A program made the position numbers and the translations under genes. From Varroa destructor (lineage: Eukaryota; Arthropoda; Arachnida; Mesostigmata; Varroidae), in contig NW_019211454.1 of the NCBI RefSeq assembly GCF_002443255.2, forward strand, positions 65,960,179 to 66,024,178: a stretch of 64,000 nucleotides of DNA, written 5' to 3'. Positions within the stretch are counted from its first letter, which is position 1. Every line of letters begins with the position of its first letter. The notes below the pieces were generated by a model. That model did no database searches and had not been told where the DNA came from. It saw only the letters and a list, made by a program, of their open reading frames with translations. Below are positions 28,778 to 41,447 of this stretch, one piece after another.

Positions 28778-29711
28778 CGTTAACCGTGTGGCTATTGGTG
28801 TCGAATACACGGGCTCCTTTAGAAAAGAAACAATTTGCTGTTTGTCACGAGAAAAGGAATGTATAAAGAACATTACAAGTCAAACGAATATATCAATATC
28901 GCCATTAAGTGTTGCAACAAGTGACCATACTGCCATCCTTTCGGTGAAGTACAACCTTAAAAAAATAATAATAATACAAATAATTATAATAAATAAGAAT
29001 TATTATAGTACATGTAAGCCCCGTGTGAGAACAGGGGAAGCTCATTTGAAGCTGATAAAAAAATAACAAAAAAAGCTGAAAATACGAGCGTAACAAGAAA
29101 TCGAGTCCAACCAAGTACAAGGGGATTTAAGGAGACAGTAGAATCTTTTGGTGAGACAAGGTACGGTCTACATACCCAGCAGGTCGCGTTTCCCGCAGGC
29201 AGCGACGTAAACCTGTGGTCCTATTTCTGTCAGCCACAAGCTTTCTTCGACACCTTCTTGTTTTGTCCCGCTGAATAATTACAAGCGGGCGGCTATTCTC
29301 ATTATCTCTCATACTGTTTGCTATCTGTGATCGTAATCCATAAGTGCATTTCCTCTACAGTACTGGTGATCATTGCCGTTTCGTAGTAGTGCTACTGCTA
29401 TTACCATCGTAAAACCGCCGTGGAAGAACATTTCATCATAAGTAAGAAAACTAAGTACTCCGATCGTTCCGTCATTATATTGTTATCGCACGCGTCGACG
29501 TACAATCTCACTCTGAAAAGTGAATTTTGCGGCGATATTAAGTTACGTTTCGGGAAGAAAGAAAAAAGCCAACGTCTACGAGGGACTTAACTGGCTGTTA
29601 TTAATATACATCACACGCAAGGTGCTGAAAATTGGTCTACGTGTTCTAGTTGTGGTGCGTCTGTTGGAGCGCAACTGAAAGACTGACAGCTTTATAACCC
29701 ACGGAAGCTCC
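28484..29711 (+). other. LARP1 5' flank and probable 5' leader
   Basis: No protein is supported here. A pyrimidine-rich acceptor-like sequence ends in CAG at 28483, so a 5' UTR exon could begin at 28484. The stretch also has a compound AT/AC microsatellite and several short upstream ATGs. An in-frame TGA in the last 50 bases before the LARP1 ATG shows that the coding frame does not continue upstream. The transcription start cannot be placed. Confidence 0.4.
28695..28778. repeat. Compound (AT)n-(AC)n-(AT)n microsatellite
   Basis: About 40 bp of AT, then about 20 bp of AC, then about 18 bp of AT, read directly. Confidence 0.95.
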
Positions 29712-30320
29712 ATGACGACCAAGGTAGCCGCCATGGCCTCTGAAGAGCTTCAGGTCCCTGCTGGGGGCACACAGTCTCAGCATCAGCATGCCAGCAACAA
29801 CAATAATAATAACAATACAGGCAGCAGCACAAACAAACATCAGAATGGTAAACCGCCTCGAAAAGACACTGGTAACTCGGGGTCAGGCGGTAGTAAGGCG
29901 CACAACGCCGGCGACGCCGGTGGGGGCGGCGGAGGAGGAGGAGGCGGCGGCGGAAATCAGCGAAAAGACCGACGAAGAAACCGGCCCGAACGGCCTTCAT
30001 CTCGTGCGAGTGAAGCTAGCGACCGAGGGGACCAGACAGTAGGAGGTAACAAAAATGATCACCACCATAACCGAGACCACCATCACCATGCCCATTATCA
30101 TCAGCAATCTCATCAAAGCCATCCTGGCAACAGAGATTCCAACACGACGTCAGCTGCTGGGAAAGAGCTGCGGACAGATGACGACACGACGACGATACCG
30201 CAGCAGCAGCAGCATACGTTCGTGTGTGCACCCCCACCACTTGTTAATCCGTGGACCAAGAACCGCAACGCCGCTCAAGTGATCGCTCAGCGCCAACAAT
30301 TAGCCCAACAGCAGCAGCAA

Positions 30321-30352
<32 letters not shown>

Positions 30353-30819
30353 GCAGCAGCAACAGTCGTCAGCGCAACAATCGGTGCAACAGCAGCAGCA
30401 ACAACAAGCAATTTATAGTACACCTTTGGCTGCTGTTGGTGCCGGTGGATTCCCTGACGCGTTGCGTGGCGCCTCGACGGCGTCGACGTCAACCGGCGCC
30501 AGTCATCCCGTTACGAGTGCCAACTCGAAAGAGAACAATACCGCCTCGGGCGCTAGTGCAAATCCGCCACAAATCAATCAGTCACAGCAGCAGCAAGAAG
30601 CCCAACAAAGTATCGGTGTCAATATCAGCTTACCTCAGAGTGGTACCAGTAGCAGTAACAACAACAGCGGAAACGGCAATCAGAGTAGCAGTAATAATAA
30701 TAACAAATCGATAGGAGGCATCAACAACAATGCCAACGGTAACACGGGTTCGAATCGAAGAATAGCATCGGCGACAACGCACCAACAGCAACAAACAAGC
30801 GGCCATCAGGGAACTACTA
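29712..30819 (+). CDS. Larp1: LARP1 coding exon 1: low-complexity N-terminus and NPWTK motif
   Basis: It encodes residues 1-369 plus one base. It contains an Asn run, a 12-residue Gly run, a Lys/Arg block, a His-rich patch, the VNPWTKN motif near residue 179 (also in vertebrate LARP1) and about 20 consecutive Gln at 199-218 encoded by CAG/CAA (30306-30365). Ser/Asn/Gln-rich sequence follows. Two in-frame starts are possible: ATG 29712 in a weak context and ATG 29733 in a perfect GCCGCCATGG context. I kept the upstream one as the outer limit; the second may be the main start and would remove seven residues. The donor is A|GTAAGT at 30820. Confidence 0.88.
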
Positions 30820-33800
30820 GTAAGTATTTTTTTTTTTCATTTAATAGCAATCCGCTGAAATGAGTATACATACCATTAGTTAATATAAGTAAGAAATGTT
30901 TGCATTAAAGGAAACCATGATAGCTTGATCGTACGCGCTGTGCTTAGCGGGCATCGGTCTTCGCCCGTAAATGCCCTGGGAAAAATGTTATGGCACGCAA
31001 AACCATCTGTTTGTAACGATTCATTTTACTGACAAATGCTTCTGGGCAATCGTTATCGAAATAGACCGATTAACCTCTTGATTATGCCCGTAGGCAACCT
31101 CGCAAGCTGAAGAATGGTGACGTGTTGTGAGCACCCACTCAATTTCATTTAGTCGTTTATATGGAGGTGACACAACTTTTGTTACATCTTGGTTACGGGT
31201 CATAATCGTATCGGGTTAACTACGACTGCGGGTAATTTTATGACTTCAATAACAAGCAATTAATAGTCTTGAGATATTTATACAGAGCGAATGACGAGTA
31301 GTCGTCGCGCCAGCTTTAATGTTCACTGTGAATCGCTAGAAATAGTCAAAAGTCGCCCATGTTGAGAGACCTTTCTTTGAACTTGACATGTAAACGAACC
31401 AGAAAAACAAAGCAATGACACAGTCATGTTTGAAAGTTAATTTAGCAGCCGGCTTTGTGGAGCATGTTGAAAACCTGCGTAAACCATGAAAGATGGCCAC
31501 TGAATTTGCGCCTCAACTAATCTAACCCAAGTCGCTTGAAATCTTGAAATGAAGCATATTTTCAGCCTGCCTTCAATATTAAGGAAGTTTGTAAGTAGTG
31601 GGCTGAAATTTACGCCAAGAACATGGAAAATGCTCTACAACACTGGAAGTATTTTCGCAGTAGTTATTAGCCGTTATAAATTATTGCGTTAATCTAAAAG
31701 TAAATAACTCTTGATTTCAATAACGATTATTATAGTAGCGCCCATAACGTTATATTAGGCCACAGGGTTTTTTTACAAACCAGATCTCTGCACCTTCGTG
31801 ACTTCACCGGCCCTTCTGCCTAATACTAATGTACTTTGAAACGGCGACAGTAAACGATATAGAAACCTAAGGAGATCAAGATGTTAGGTTGTCATACTGG
31901 CGTAAAGCTGGTGTTTTTGCACCATGATTCATCACCATCCTGCGCGGTAGTTGTTTGTAGCTTTTGTTACCTATTTGACGGTACGGCCTCTGTTCTTGGC
32001 ACGATTAGTTGAAACAATGTGTGGCTGATCAGCCCTGAGGCTGTTGCTTGCTTGGCCGCCTGGTTTGTATTATTTAACTTGCCACACGTAGCGTGAGACG
32101 ATAATTGTCCCACCGGTTTCTCTATTCTCCTCGTGACGGTAGTGGACCAACCAGCGCCATGAGGCCGGATAACGTCCCTGTATCCCCCGGATACTGTGTT
32201 CTGACGATTTAGCAGGAGGGCGCCGCGCTCGCTGTGTAAGGGAGATCGTGTTGGGGGTAGAACGACAAGAAATCCAGCATTATTATACGCCATCGGCTCT
32301 GGACGGTCGACCGCCTCCTTTTGACTTGAACCCAAGTTTAGTTGGACGATGGCTACGGGCGGGCGATCTGACAAGCCGCTTATTACCATTGATATACAGT
32401 ACACTACCGCCGATTCTCATTGCTTGATTGAAGATTCTACAAGCGTGTGCGCGGATATGCACGATCTTCCTTGTGCGGCCCGTTGCACTGGCTATTGGTG
32501 TAAAGCGCGCGATCCACTGCAATGCGTCTTGATCAATAACAAAACCACTCAGTTTGATCAGATAGAGCCAATAATGGCAGCAAGTTAGCAAATGTCTGTA
32601 TATGATATGAAGCACACAGCCGCCGTTACCGTGGAACATCACCGTGAATTTGCTTGCAAATAGGTTGTATATTCGGGAATAATAGGTAGGTATGAATGTT
32701 AGCAGTGGTAATGTTTTCTTGTGGTTACGCTAACCAACAAGAAGTAAAATGCTGAAGCATTTTACAGGTAAGATCTTCATGGGGTTCAGTGCTATAAGGT
32801 TTCAACCTCTGCAAAACACAAGATTGAAATATTTTCTCGAGGTACGTAAAAGCTCTGAGGGTCACCTGAGGTAGTCTGAGTTTGAGACCAACCAGGTAGC
32901 CATAACCCTACTTTGTTTCACGCTGCGAGCCAGCCTTTTGGAGCAGTACTTTGCAACAACGGCTCTTCTAATTAAGATGGGATATGCTAAAAATTATGGT
33001 GTCAAACAGGCCCATTGGTGCAAGATAATACGCTGTTCTTTGCCACGTTTCGATTTCCGTTTTTGATGTTCGTGGATAAAATGAAGAGCGATGTATCAAC
33101 TAGATCAAAAGCCAAAAGCAGCGAAGGAGTCAGCTAATTCTATTAGGTATATTAGTTTTGAGGAGAGCTAACAAAGTGCTAAGTAATTCTATAATTTCAG
33201 TTATGGTGAGATAATTTAAATTGTACACTGTTGCTTTCATCGTCGACTGAAGATTTATAGATTTTACGCAGACCTTATTTAGAGCACTGTACAACACTTT
33301 AAGAATTTCGAGCTGAAGCATCCCTAAAAGAGGTATACGGTATCGAAGCTGTTATATGGGTCAAGAAGCATTTGTCTTCAGCTCGAAAAATAAGCCTCCA
33401 ATCAAACGTTCGATTTCTTCTTACAGCTGCTTTACAGTCGATTGACGCAAAATCATCCTCTCAGAAAGCTTTCCTTGCCTCGAACAGCCATATCTCCGGC
33501 GATTATAACAGGGTAAGTTTTTTTTTAAGTAAAATTTATGTATTACATGACTAACAATAAGCGCAGGAGACAACTGAAGGCGTAGTTTTATGAGCACGAG
33601 TCTCAACGAACGTGAGTTAAAAGTCGTGGAAAGACGAACCTTAGAACAAACGCCTTTCTAGGGTAATTTTTTTCGTAGTTAAAGATAATTATTTCATTTC
33701 TAAAGATTATCCTCATGTAAAAGTAACGAAAGTATCTAAATTTAAATTGTCGAGGACTGATTGGTTGAAATCTAGTCATCATTGAACGAAGCTATTATCA

Positions 33801-36800
33801 AAATATCTAAAGGAGGAACAACGATAGTTGACTGTAAACGATTATTTTTATTCATTTTTAATGTTGATCGGTAACAGTTATGGTTGATGTTGGTTTCAGT
33901 TGGAATGTAATGGATATTCTGAAGTTGCCAGCCACGATAATGTTTACAATATTAACGGTAAGCTCGCATTCAACCGGAGAGGTTTCATTGAACCATTTTC
34001 ACTCGTAACCTTATCATGTAATCCATAAGTGTAATGTTTTGCTGACATTCACCATACGGGTTGTTTTGCATCATGAAGCATCTTCCTATTGATAGCTTAA
34101 TGAAATTTTTCGAATTGGTGTTTGATATCTCTCGGATTTCTATATAAGCCAAAAGCAAGAATAAGGACCCTCTAGTAGGCCACCAGTAAAAATTATGCTT
34201 ATTGCCAAATTGAAGTAATTTGCCTAATAAGTGTTATTACTGCCGTCGAATATCCCGAAACAGAAGCCACGAACTATTTGAAGGCGACTCCAATTGCTCC
34301 AAATATGCCCCACGGTAGATAACTTATGCGTGGTAACAATATCTGATTTTACAACTACGCCGCTTGTCATGGATACAGCATCTGCGATCAGTATCATGGT
34401 CCACCAGCGGCTCACGAAGAAGACTTGTGACAAACATCTATTGCTATGGGCTGCCAATCTGGCTAACTGGCCCCTATCGGACCATCCGTCTGTCCACTTG
34501 GGTCATACATACGGCACGGGCGATCAGGTCAAGCCAGGCACATCGGCAGGTTGTGGAACATGGTAGGAGAGTTAACGAACCTATCGCGGCGGAATGCAGG
34601 GAGCATATGGAGAGACATGGATCTAGTTGGCTGCTAGAAGAGAGCAGACCTAATTCTTCTAGTGTACGCGCTAGCATTTAAGAGTAACAAGCCTGACCTT
34701 CGCTCAGGCAGCGACAGTAGCGCAACGAGCACTAGGGAGAGGTCGCCGGTGTTGCCCACAGGGCTTGCCTGTACCCATCCTGGGCTGAACTAGACTTAGT
34801 GCAAATTCTGCTAATGATGATTTGATCGGCCACCGAAAGCCACCTCAACTGACTAAAGCCAGATAACAATGAGGCCTACATGCGGGTGCTTTAACTATCA
34901 ATGGTAAGCAAGAGAGAGGATGACTTACAACCGAAGTAGAGCGATTTCGTTGATGCGTTAAGGTCTGAGATTTTGCTGGCGCGCTTGTAGGTTGGCTGTA
35001 ACTTAAACAATTTTCGCATTTACCGGCTTCAACAAAAAAAAGATTTGACCATCTTGCAAGAAGTTCTTGTTTTCGCTAGTGTGGCACTCGCACTCGTCGG
35101 TGCGGCAAGCACGGAAAATCAATATGGCCGCACGAAGGACCACCTGTTCGTCTCCAGCGGGCTCCGCACTCTGAAATTGTTTTGATCGTCGACCTATCGA
35201 AGGAGAACAGCGGCGGTGCAGCACCAGCTGCTCTGCTGTAGTGGTGGCACTGCTTGTCCAGCTGTTACATACGACCAGTAGCACTGGCGTAACGTCGATG
35301 TTAATGAGCGATAACGAAAACAACAAAGGAACAAGGTCTACAACAACGAAAAGGAACTGCTAGTTTGATCGATCAAGCTAGCGGTAGTGCGCAGTTCGTC
35401 TAGATATACTGCTAGCTTGTCACTCGCCGTAGGTGCTGGCGTACCCTGTGTCGTCGTGTTACTCGTTGAACGTGTTTCCAGCAGAAATTAGAATCAAGAT
35501 GGCTGCGTACTGTTATTGCGCTTGCCACGATCATTAACCCTGCTTGTTCTCCATAGCAGCCAGTTTTTGCAGCAGCGAAAGCCGTTGCCATTAATGGAGA
35601 GACGACGACAGTCGCTACTCCAAATGCGAATTTAGGCGTTGCTTCTAGGTAACTCGTGTCTGTAGCAAGTCTAGTTGCGCTAGGGTTGAGTGGATCTGCA
35701 GCGCTGCTGTCGCCTATTGCTGCCAAGCTGTTCGGCTTTCCATACGGTCTGACCGAGTGGAGTTAAGTGCGCCCTAAGCTGTAGTAGTTCTCCAGTTGCT
35801 TACCAGTGCATCGGATATACAGGTCCATATGTAGACTGCTGCTAGTGCTGGTTTGGACAACAAACAAAAACTGGCTTATGACAAGAATGGGGAGAAGGCA
35901 ACAATAAGAGGTGCTCGTACACCTTGTGACTTAAATATGTTGTCGTTTTCAAGTTCTACGGCAACGGCTCTCTAATTTGTCGTGGTGGCTCACGTATGTG
36001 AAAGATTCATGACTATTATGATAAAATTTCAATTTATAATGGTTGAAGGATTTGGGATCTTCTTTTCTTTAAGCTGGGTGTCCGTTTTTAGGTGGAAAGG
36101 GCTGTCATTTGAATCGTGAGTTAAGGGATTGAGTGGCGTTTGCGTTACACACTTGAAGTCATTGAGTTGTCTATGAAGCATCAAGCCGATCCGTGCGTCC
36201 GCGCTGAAGTGTCAATGGATATTTTATTTAATTTCATAGCCCATGAAATATATAGCATGGTTATGTTTTAGAGTAGTAGAGTGGTTCTTGCTTCGTCCAC
36301 GGATCATGTCAATGGGTACTGTTTTTAACGCGTCGCAGAAGTAGATCGAAAACAGAGCGTTAGTTTTATTTCGTTGTACTGACGATGACGATAAAGTAAC
36401 TGTGAACCTATTGGAAATACGCTATATTAGCTGAAACACATGCACGTTAGATACATGGCTTGCATGGCAGACCTGAACAATAACGTTCGCTTTGTTACAA
36501 TATCTCGAGATACATTTGTGTAGCTTTGGACGTTGGCGACAGATCTTTAAGCTTCGAACTAAGCTTTCGTTTTAAATTAAATGCCAAACCGAACAGAAAA
36601 TAATATCTGATACCAAGCTGCACATCGTTGTGTTTTCGGATGGTTTAAGTTAATTTTTGCGTACACGCAAAAGAGTAGTGTGGGTTTCGTTCGGTGTTCC
36701 GGTGCAGGCGAATGGCTTCAATTAGAGACCTCTAGCTTACATGGTTAGTGTTCCAGGCCATCACGATGATTTGAGCCCGGTTTATTATAGTAGAGGGGTC

Positions 36801-39800
36801 TTATACGAAAATGTTTTTCTCGTCATAGCTGCTGAACGACGAGGTTGGTGATTCGTGATAAATTTAACTAATTAGCTCAGCTGTTCTTCTCAAGACATAA
36901 AACTGCACAGCCGCAGCTACGTATTATGGTACGTTAAAAATTGAGCCTTTCTGATCATTGTTACCTTTCGAAAACGAAATATTATAGTGAAATAGCATAC
37001 GTAGTTTTTGTGCTCAATCCAAGGCACAGGTAGCCTAGTTTCGCAGTCAATCGCTAATTGCATATCATGTTCATCAAGATAGTTTTCGTCATGGGCCTTA
37101 AAGTCATCAGAACTTGTAGATGAGCAAATGACAGACTGATATCGGATACCATGAGAACTCAACAGATCAACCTGAGAGCTTAATCTAGTGGTACGCATGT
37201 ATAGAAGCAATGCGTTATGGCTCGGAGAGAATGCTGTATGAGTAGAAAGGGTAAGCGTGTTCAGAATTGTTCTCAAATAATGTATAATATTGACAATCCG
37301 ATGAAAATACATGAGATGTTGTTTGTACGTTTCGTTCGTGGATCTGTTCGGTAACTGAAGCCACTTTGAACTAAGCTGGTCGAAGCTAGACGTCCGTGCA
37401 ATAACCTGTGTGATGTCGCGACGCATGGTTTGATGAGGGAGCGCCGCTAACGATATTTATAATTTTCTTTAGTCGTCACTTTTCGGATTAACTCATGGTT
37501 GCATTTGTCGTTGAATGTTTTCAGAGGACAACAGTGTTGGTGTCCATCGGAGCAGTCAGCATAGCAGCAGCCCAGGAGGCAGCCGAGGGGGCGTGGTCGT
37601 GTCGCAGGGCGTGAACACTTCGACGTCGGCGATGTCGGAGTGGCCGACTCTCGGCGAAGTCGTGGCCGATGAGCCACTTAGCAGCAATCCTGCCTCTTCA
37701 AACGGTAGTGTTGTGGCGTCTCCGAAGTCGGGAAGCAGCAGGGAGACCAGAGGGTCACGCAGTGAGAAGGCCCCCGATCGAGGTGATCGGGGCGGCGATC
37801 GGGGTAACGGGGATCACGATATGAGCAGCCACGACTCGGCCGGCCTCCGGAATAGCTGTGCTAGTGGGGGCGGCAGTAACACAAAGGGCCTTCAAGGAGG
37901 AGGAACGTCCCATGGTTCAGCGCACGGAGGAAACGTGACGCACACAGCTAGCGCTGCTGGAAGCAACGTCAACTCGGCAAGCAGCGCGAACTCAGCCAGT
38001 AGTCACAACAACATTGGAGGGAATAACAACGGAGCTGGGGGCAACAATAGCAGCTTTTCTGTCAACAAGAAGAAGGGTAAGTTAGCGGAAGGGTAAAAGA
38101 CGAAAAGTTGATGTTTCATTAATGTCAAACATTTGAGCTGTGCTAAGTATGATACGAACAATATTTAGCTAATGTTAAATAATCCTTGTTACTCTTTGCT
38201 TGAAAGCAGCGCTCTGGAAGCTTTTCAATAGCTGTGCAAGTGATTTGCATTATTATACTGGGTCTTGCCATCAGTAAGTTGATTAAAAGTATCGACGGAC
38301 AGGGTACCTTACGTGATCTACTGCCCTCTTTAGGAAGTATAAGCGATCAAAACCGAATTTAAATACATGGAATCATTAGGAAAACATTTGACGTCACTGC
38401 TCGATTCCGTCTATTTCGATATGGACCGTGAATGATACAAAAGGAGGAGGTTGTGCATTACCGTCGAGCACTTCATTTTGAGACCAACGAAGCTGTTGCC
38501 GGTTAGTTTTGGGCAGGTTACCTGATAGATGATACGAGAATATTTGGTAAATATCGCCATTCATGCATTCCTCTGTAATTCTAACGTAGCTAACTAGCAG
38601 GTGACCATGCGATTCACTGTCATTTTTTGTTGTCATTGCTTTAGGTGCCAAGCCAAAGTGGGTGCCTCTGGCTATCGAGCCGGTTAGTGGAAGTCGGGGA
38701 GGCAAAGAGTCCAGGCGAGAGGGGGGCTACCGGGGTGACAGAAGCGAACGGGGTGACAGGACCGAACGAGGGATGGGTTCGGGACATAAAAATGTCCACG
38801 GTAGTGCGCACAATCACCCTCACGGTGGTCATCATAATACCGCACAAAACCAGTCAAATAGCCAAGCCGGCAACAATTACGGCACCGCTTTTAGTCACGG
38901 AGGAAACCAGTCTGGCGTTGCCGGAAGCGTCCAGTCAAGCAGCAGCAGCAGCGGGTCGCAAGCCCAGCCGCAGCAACAAGCGGGTGCTAACCTCGGTAGT
39001 AATAATCGACAGCAGCCACAACATGGTAGCTGTAAGTATTAATATATTCAGACTTCTCATATGGAGAACTGCGGGGACTTATCGATTTGTTTGCTTACTT
39101 CACTTGCTGTTCAGTGTAGGTTATTATTACTAGCCCAGCGTTAAGGGCAGCTACTAAGCGTGCTCTTTTTACAAGCGTCTTTTTTATCGATATTCATCTA
39201 CAGAGTATCACAATAGCACGCCGTTTTTTTCACTGCTGACTTCAGGGCAAGCAACGAACGGTGCGTCGCCTCTACCAGGTGCTGGATCTTTGAATCAAGC
39301 GGCACTCGGATCGGCTATCACCGGTGGAAATCTGATGAATGGAGGAGGATCCAGTGGAAACGGTGGACACATGGCTGGCGTAAATCAGCAACGGGAGTCG
39401 TCAGGACGGGGAGCTGTTTCAGGTCCTCGGACAGGTTACCGAGGTCGAGGCCGTGGCAGAGGCGGTAGATCCTCTCAAGGGGTATGGGTTCGGGGACCCG
39501 CCATCGCCGCTCAAGGAGGCGTTATCGTTCCTCCCGGAGGCCAACAACAGTCGCCTGCGGAGAATCTTGAAGGTAAACATGTTCCCATTAAAATGTTTTC
39601 TATATATGTGCACGAAACCGATGGTTACCTCATACCACTGCTGTTACGTACAGCTGCCACACGTCCGGTATGACCTGTCAATCTACGTGAACAGAAATTG
39701 TTATCGTTGCTGTTGTGTGGGTGTTCTAGCAAGGAAATTCCCGTTAACCGATGTAATTTTGATAAAAGAAAGGGCCATTATGGCTCTGTATCATGCAGCA

Positions 39801-41390
39801 AATGTCAATCAGTTATGTAACTAGACGAGAACCTAATGATTGTTTTCATCAATTATCTTGTGGCAAACTCTCAATTGGACCTTATTGAACGGTCTTCGCT
39901 TGGTTTCGTTTTTTGCTGGCTGAACGTCCTGCAATTTTAGTTTCGCCGAGTTTCCTGGTGCCGATCATACCTCCGCGTTTACCTTTAACTCCATCGCCAC
40001 CTCCAACTGGACAGTTCATTGCTGCAGCTCCCCTAGGTGGCGCCGTTGTTGTTGCGGGAGGAGCCGCGGCCCCGAACGGCCCAGCGCCATCGCCAATCGC
40101 TCAAGTGCCTGGTGCAAGATATGGATTTCTCGGTGCATCTTATCTCAGTGAGTACCAGTTCTGTGAATTCTGTATTTGTTTTACGTTATTAAAAACGAGA
40201 TGACGGCATAAAGATGACAGCTTTTTTTGTGGCAAATACCAGTGCCAATGCTGTGTGTTTGCTTCTGGAAGACGAAATCTAGGACATTTTGTGGAGAACC
40301 GTTTTAGCCTGCGAATTTGCCAGAAATAGCTCATAGAGCTAAGAAGCTCCCAATCGAAATGAGCTTCTGTGCTTGACTTAAAGCAACCATGCTGGTGCTA
40401 AGATTACTGGTTCATGTTGTGTTGCGTATGTAACCTGTAGCGACTGTTCTGGTGTTGCGAACTAGCACATTATAACATGGGTCGTCCGTAGGCAGATTGG
40501 CAGAAGTTATTGTGCGGCCGTTGCTGCTGCTGCTGCTTCGAGTCCTTGGCTATTCAGTAATGGAGAAGTGATGATCTAAAGTTGGACAAAGCTACCACAA
40601 AGGACTGAGCTTTTCTGTGGCTGCTATCGCCTCGTGGATTGCCAACCGCGTCGTACTGGCGGCACACGTGGAAGAAAGGGTCACGACAATGTGTGGATAT
40701 GTTTACCTGGCCTTTACCAGAAAGCTATGGCCGCGAGTGCTTGGAGCAGATTTTTCCGTAGCAGACATTACGAGCTTTTGGTAGCATCGCTTTACCGCTA
40801 ATTACTAATCCAACCAGTTAATTGGCCAGCAGCAAGTAGCCACAACGTTATCCCCCCATAATGACAAAATGTGTGTGACAACAATATAAGAACACCTGTG
40901 CGTGTTTGAAGAGCCATTGTCTTTTCTCTACGCAGGTATTTTTAACGGATATTAGATTAAACGTTCGGTACTTCCGACTGCTGAAACTACTGAAAGTTGA
41001 TCGGAATAGTAAACAATACGGATATAGGTAAAATTGTTTTTTTGGTTAAACTAAGTTTACGCAGTCCTATATACGCCAGTCCAGTATACGCAAAATTAGT
41101 CTTTCCATGAAGACCAATTAAAATATTTAGGTAATACAGATGAAAATACTCAGTGCATGAGCTTAATGCTTAACGGTGATATGGTGGTCATACGAGAGTC
41201 GATAAGGTTAGACACTAAATATCCAGAACCAGATGATTCTATCAATTCTCCATAGTCTTCTACCATTTGTATCATGGGCGTGATGCCTCTCACCTACCTG
41301 TGACCTCTTTTTCCGTGTCGTAGCTACATGTGTTCGACCCGATCGTTTCATAGTTCTATTAGATTAGCGTACACAGAACAAGTATAAAAA

Positions 41391-41447
<57 letters not shown>

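Larger units (their letters stand above)
30820..37524 (+). other. Larp1: LARP1 intron 1 (6.7 kb)
   Basis: The intron is bounded by GTAAGT and a TTTTCAG acceptor. Most of it is AT-rich. Patches near 31.95-32.6 kb and 35.05-35.8 kb are GC- and CpG-richer and could be old insertions or internal promoters. Minus-strand open frames of 145, 119, 107, 104 and 169 codons lie inside. None has a recognised domain. Confidence 0.75.

Noticed and set aside
37447..37677. Minus-strand open frame over LARP1 exon 2
   Set aside because: It is an antisense shadow of the conserved WPTLGE coding exon.
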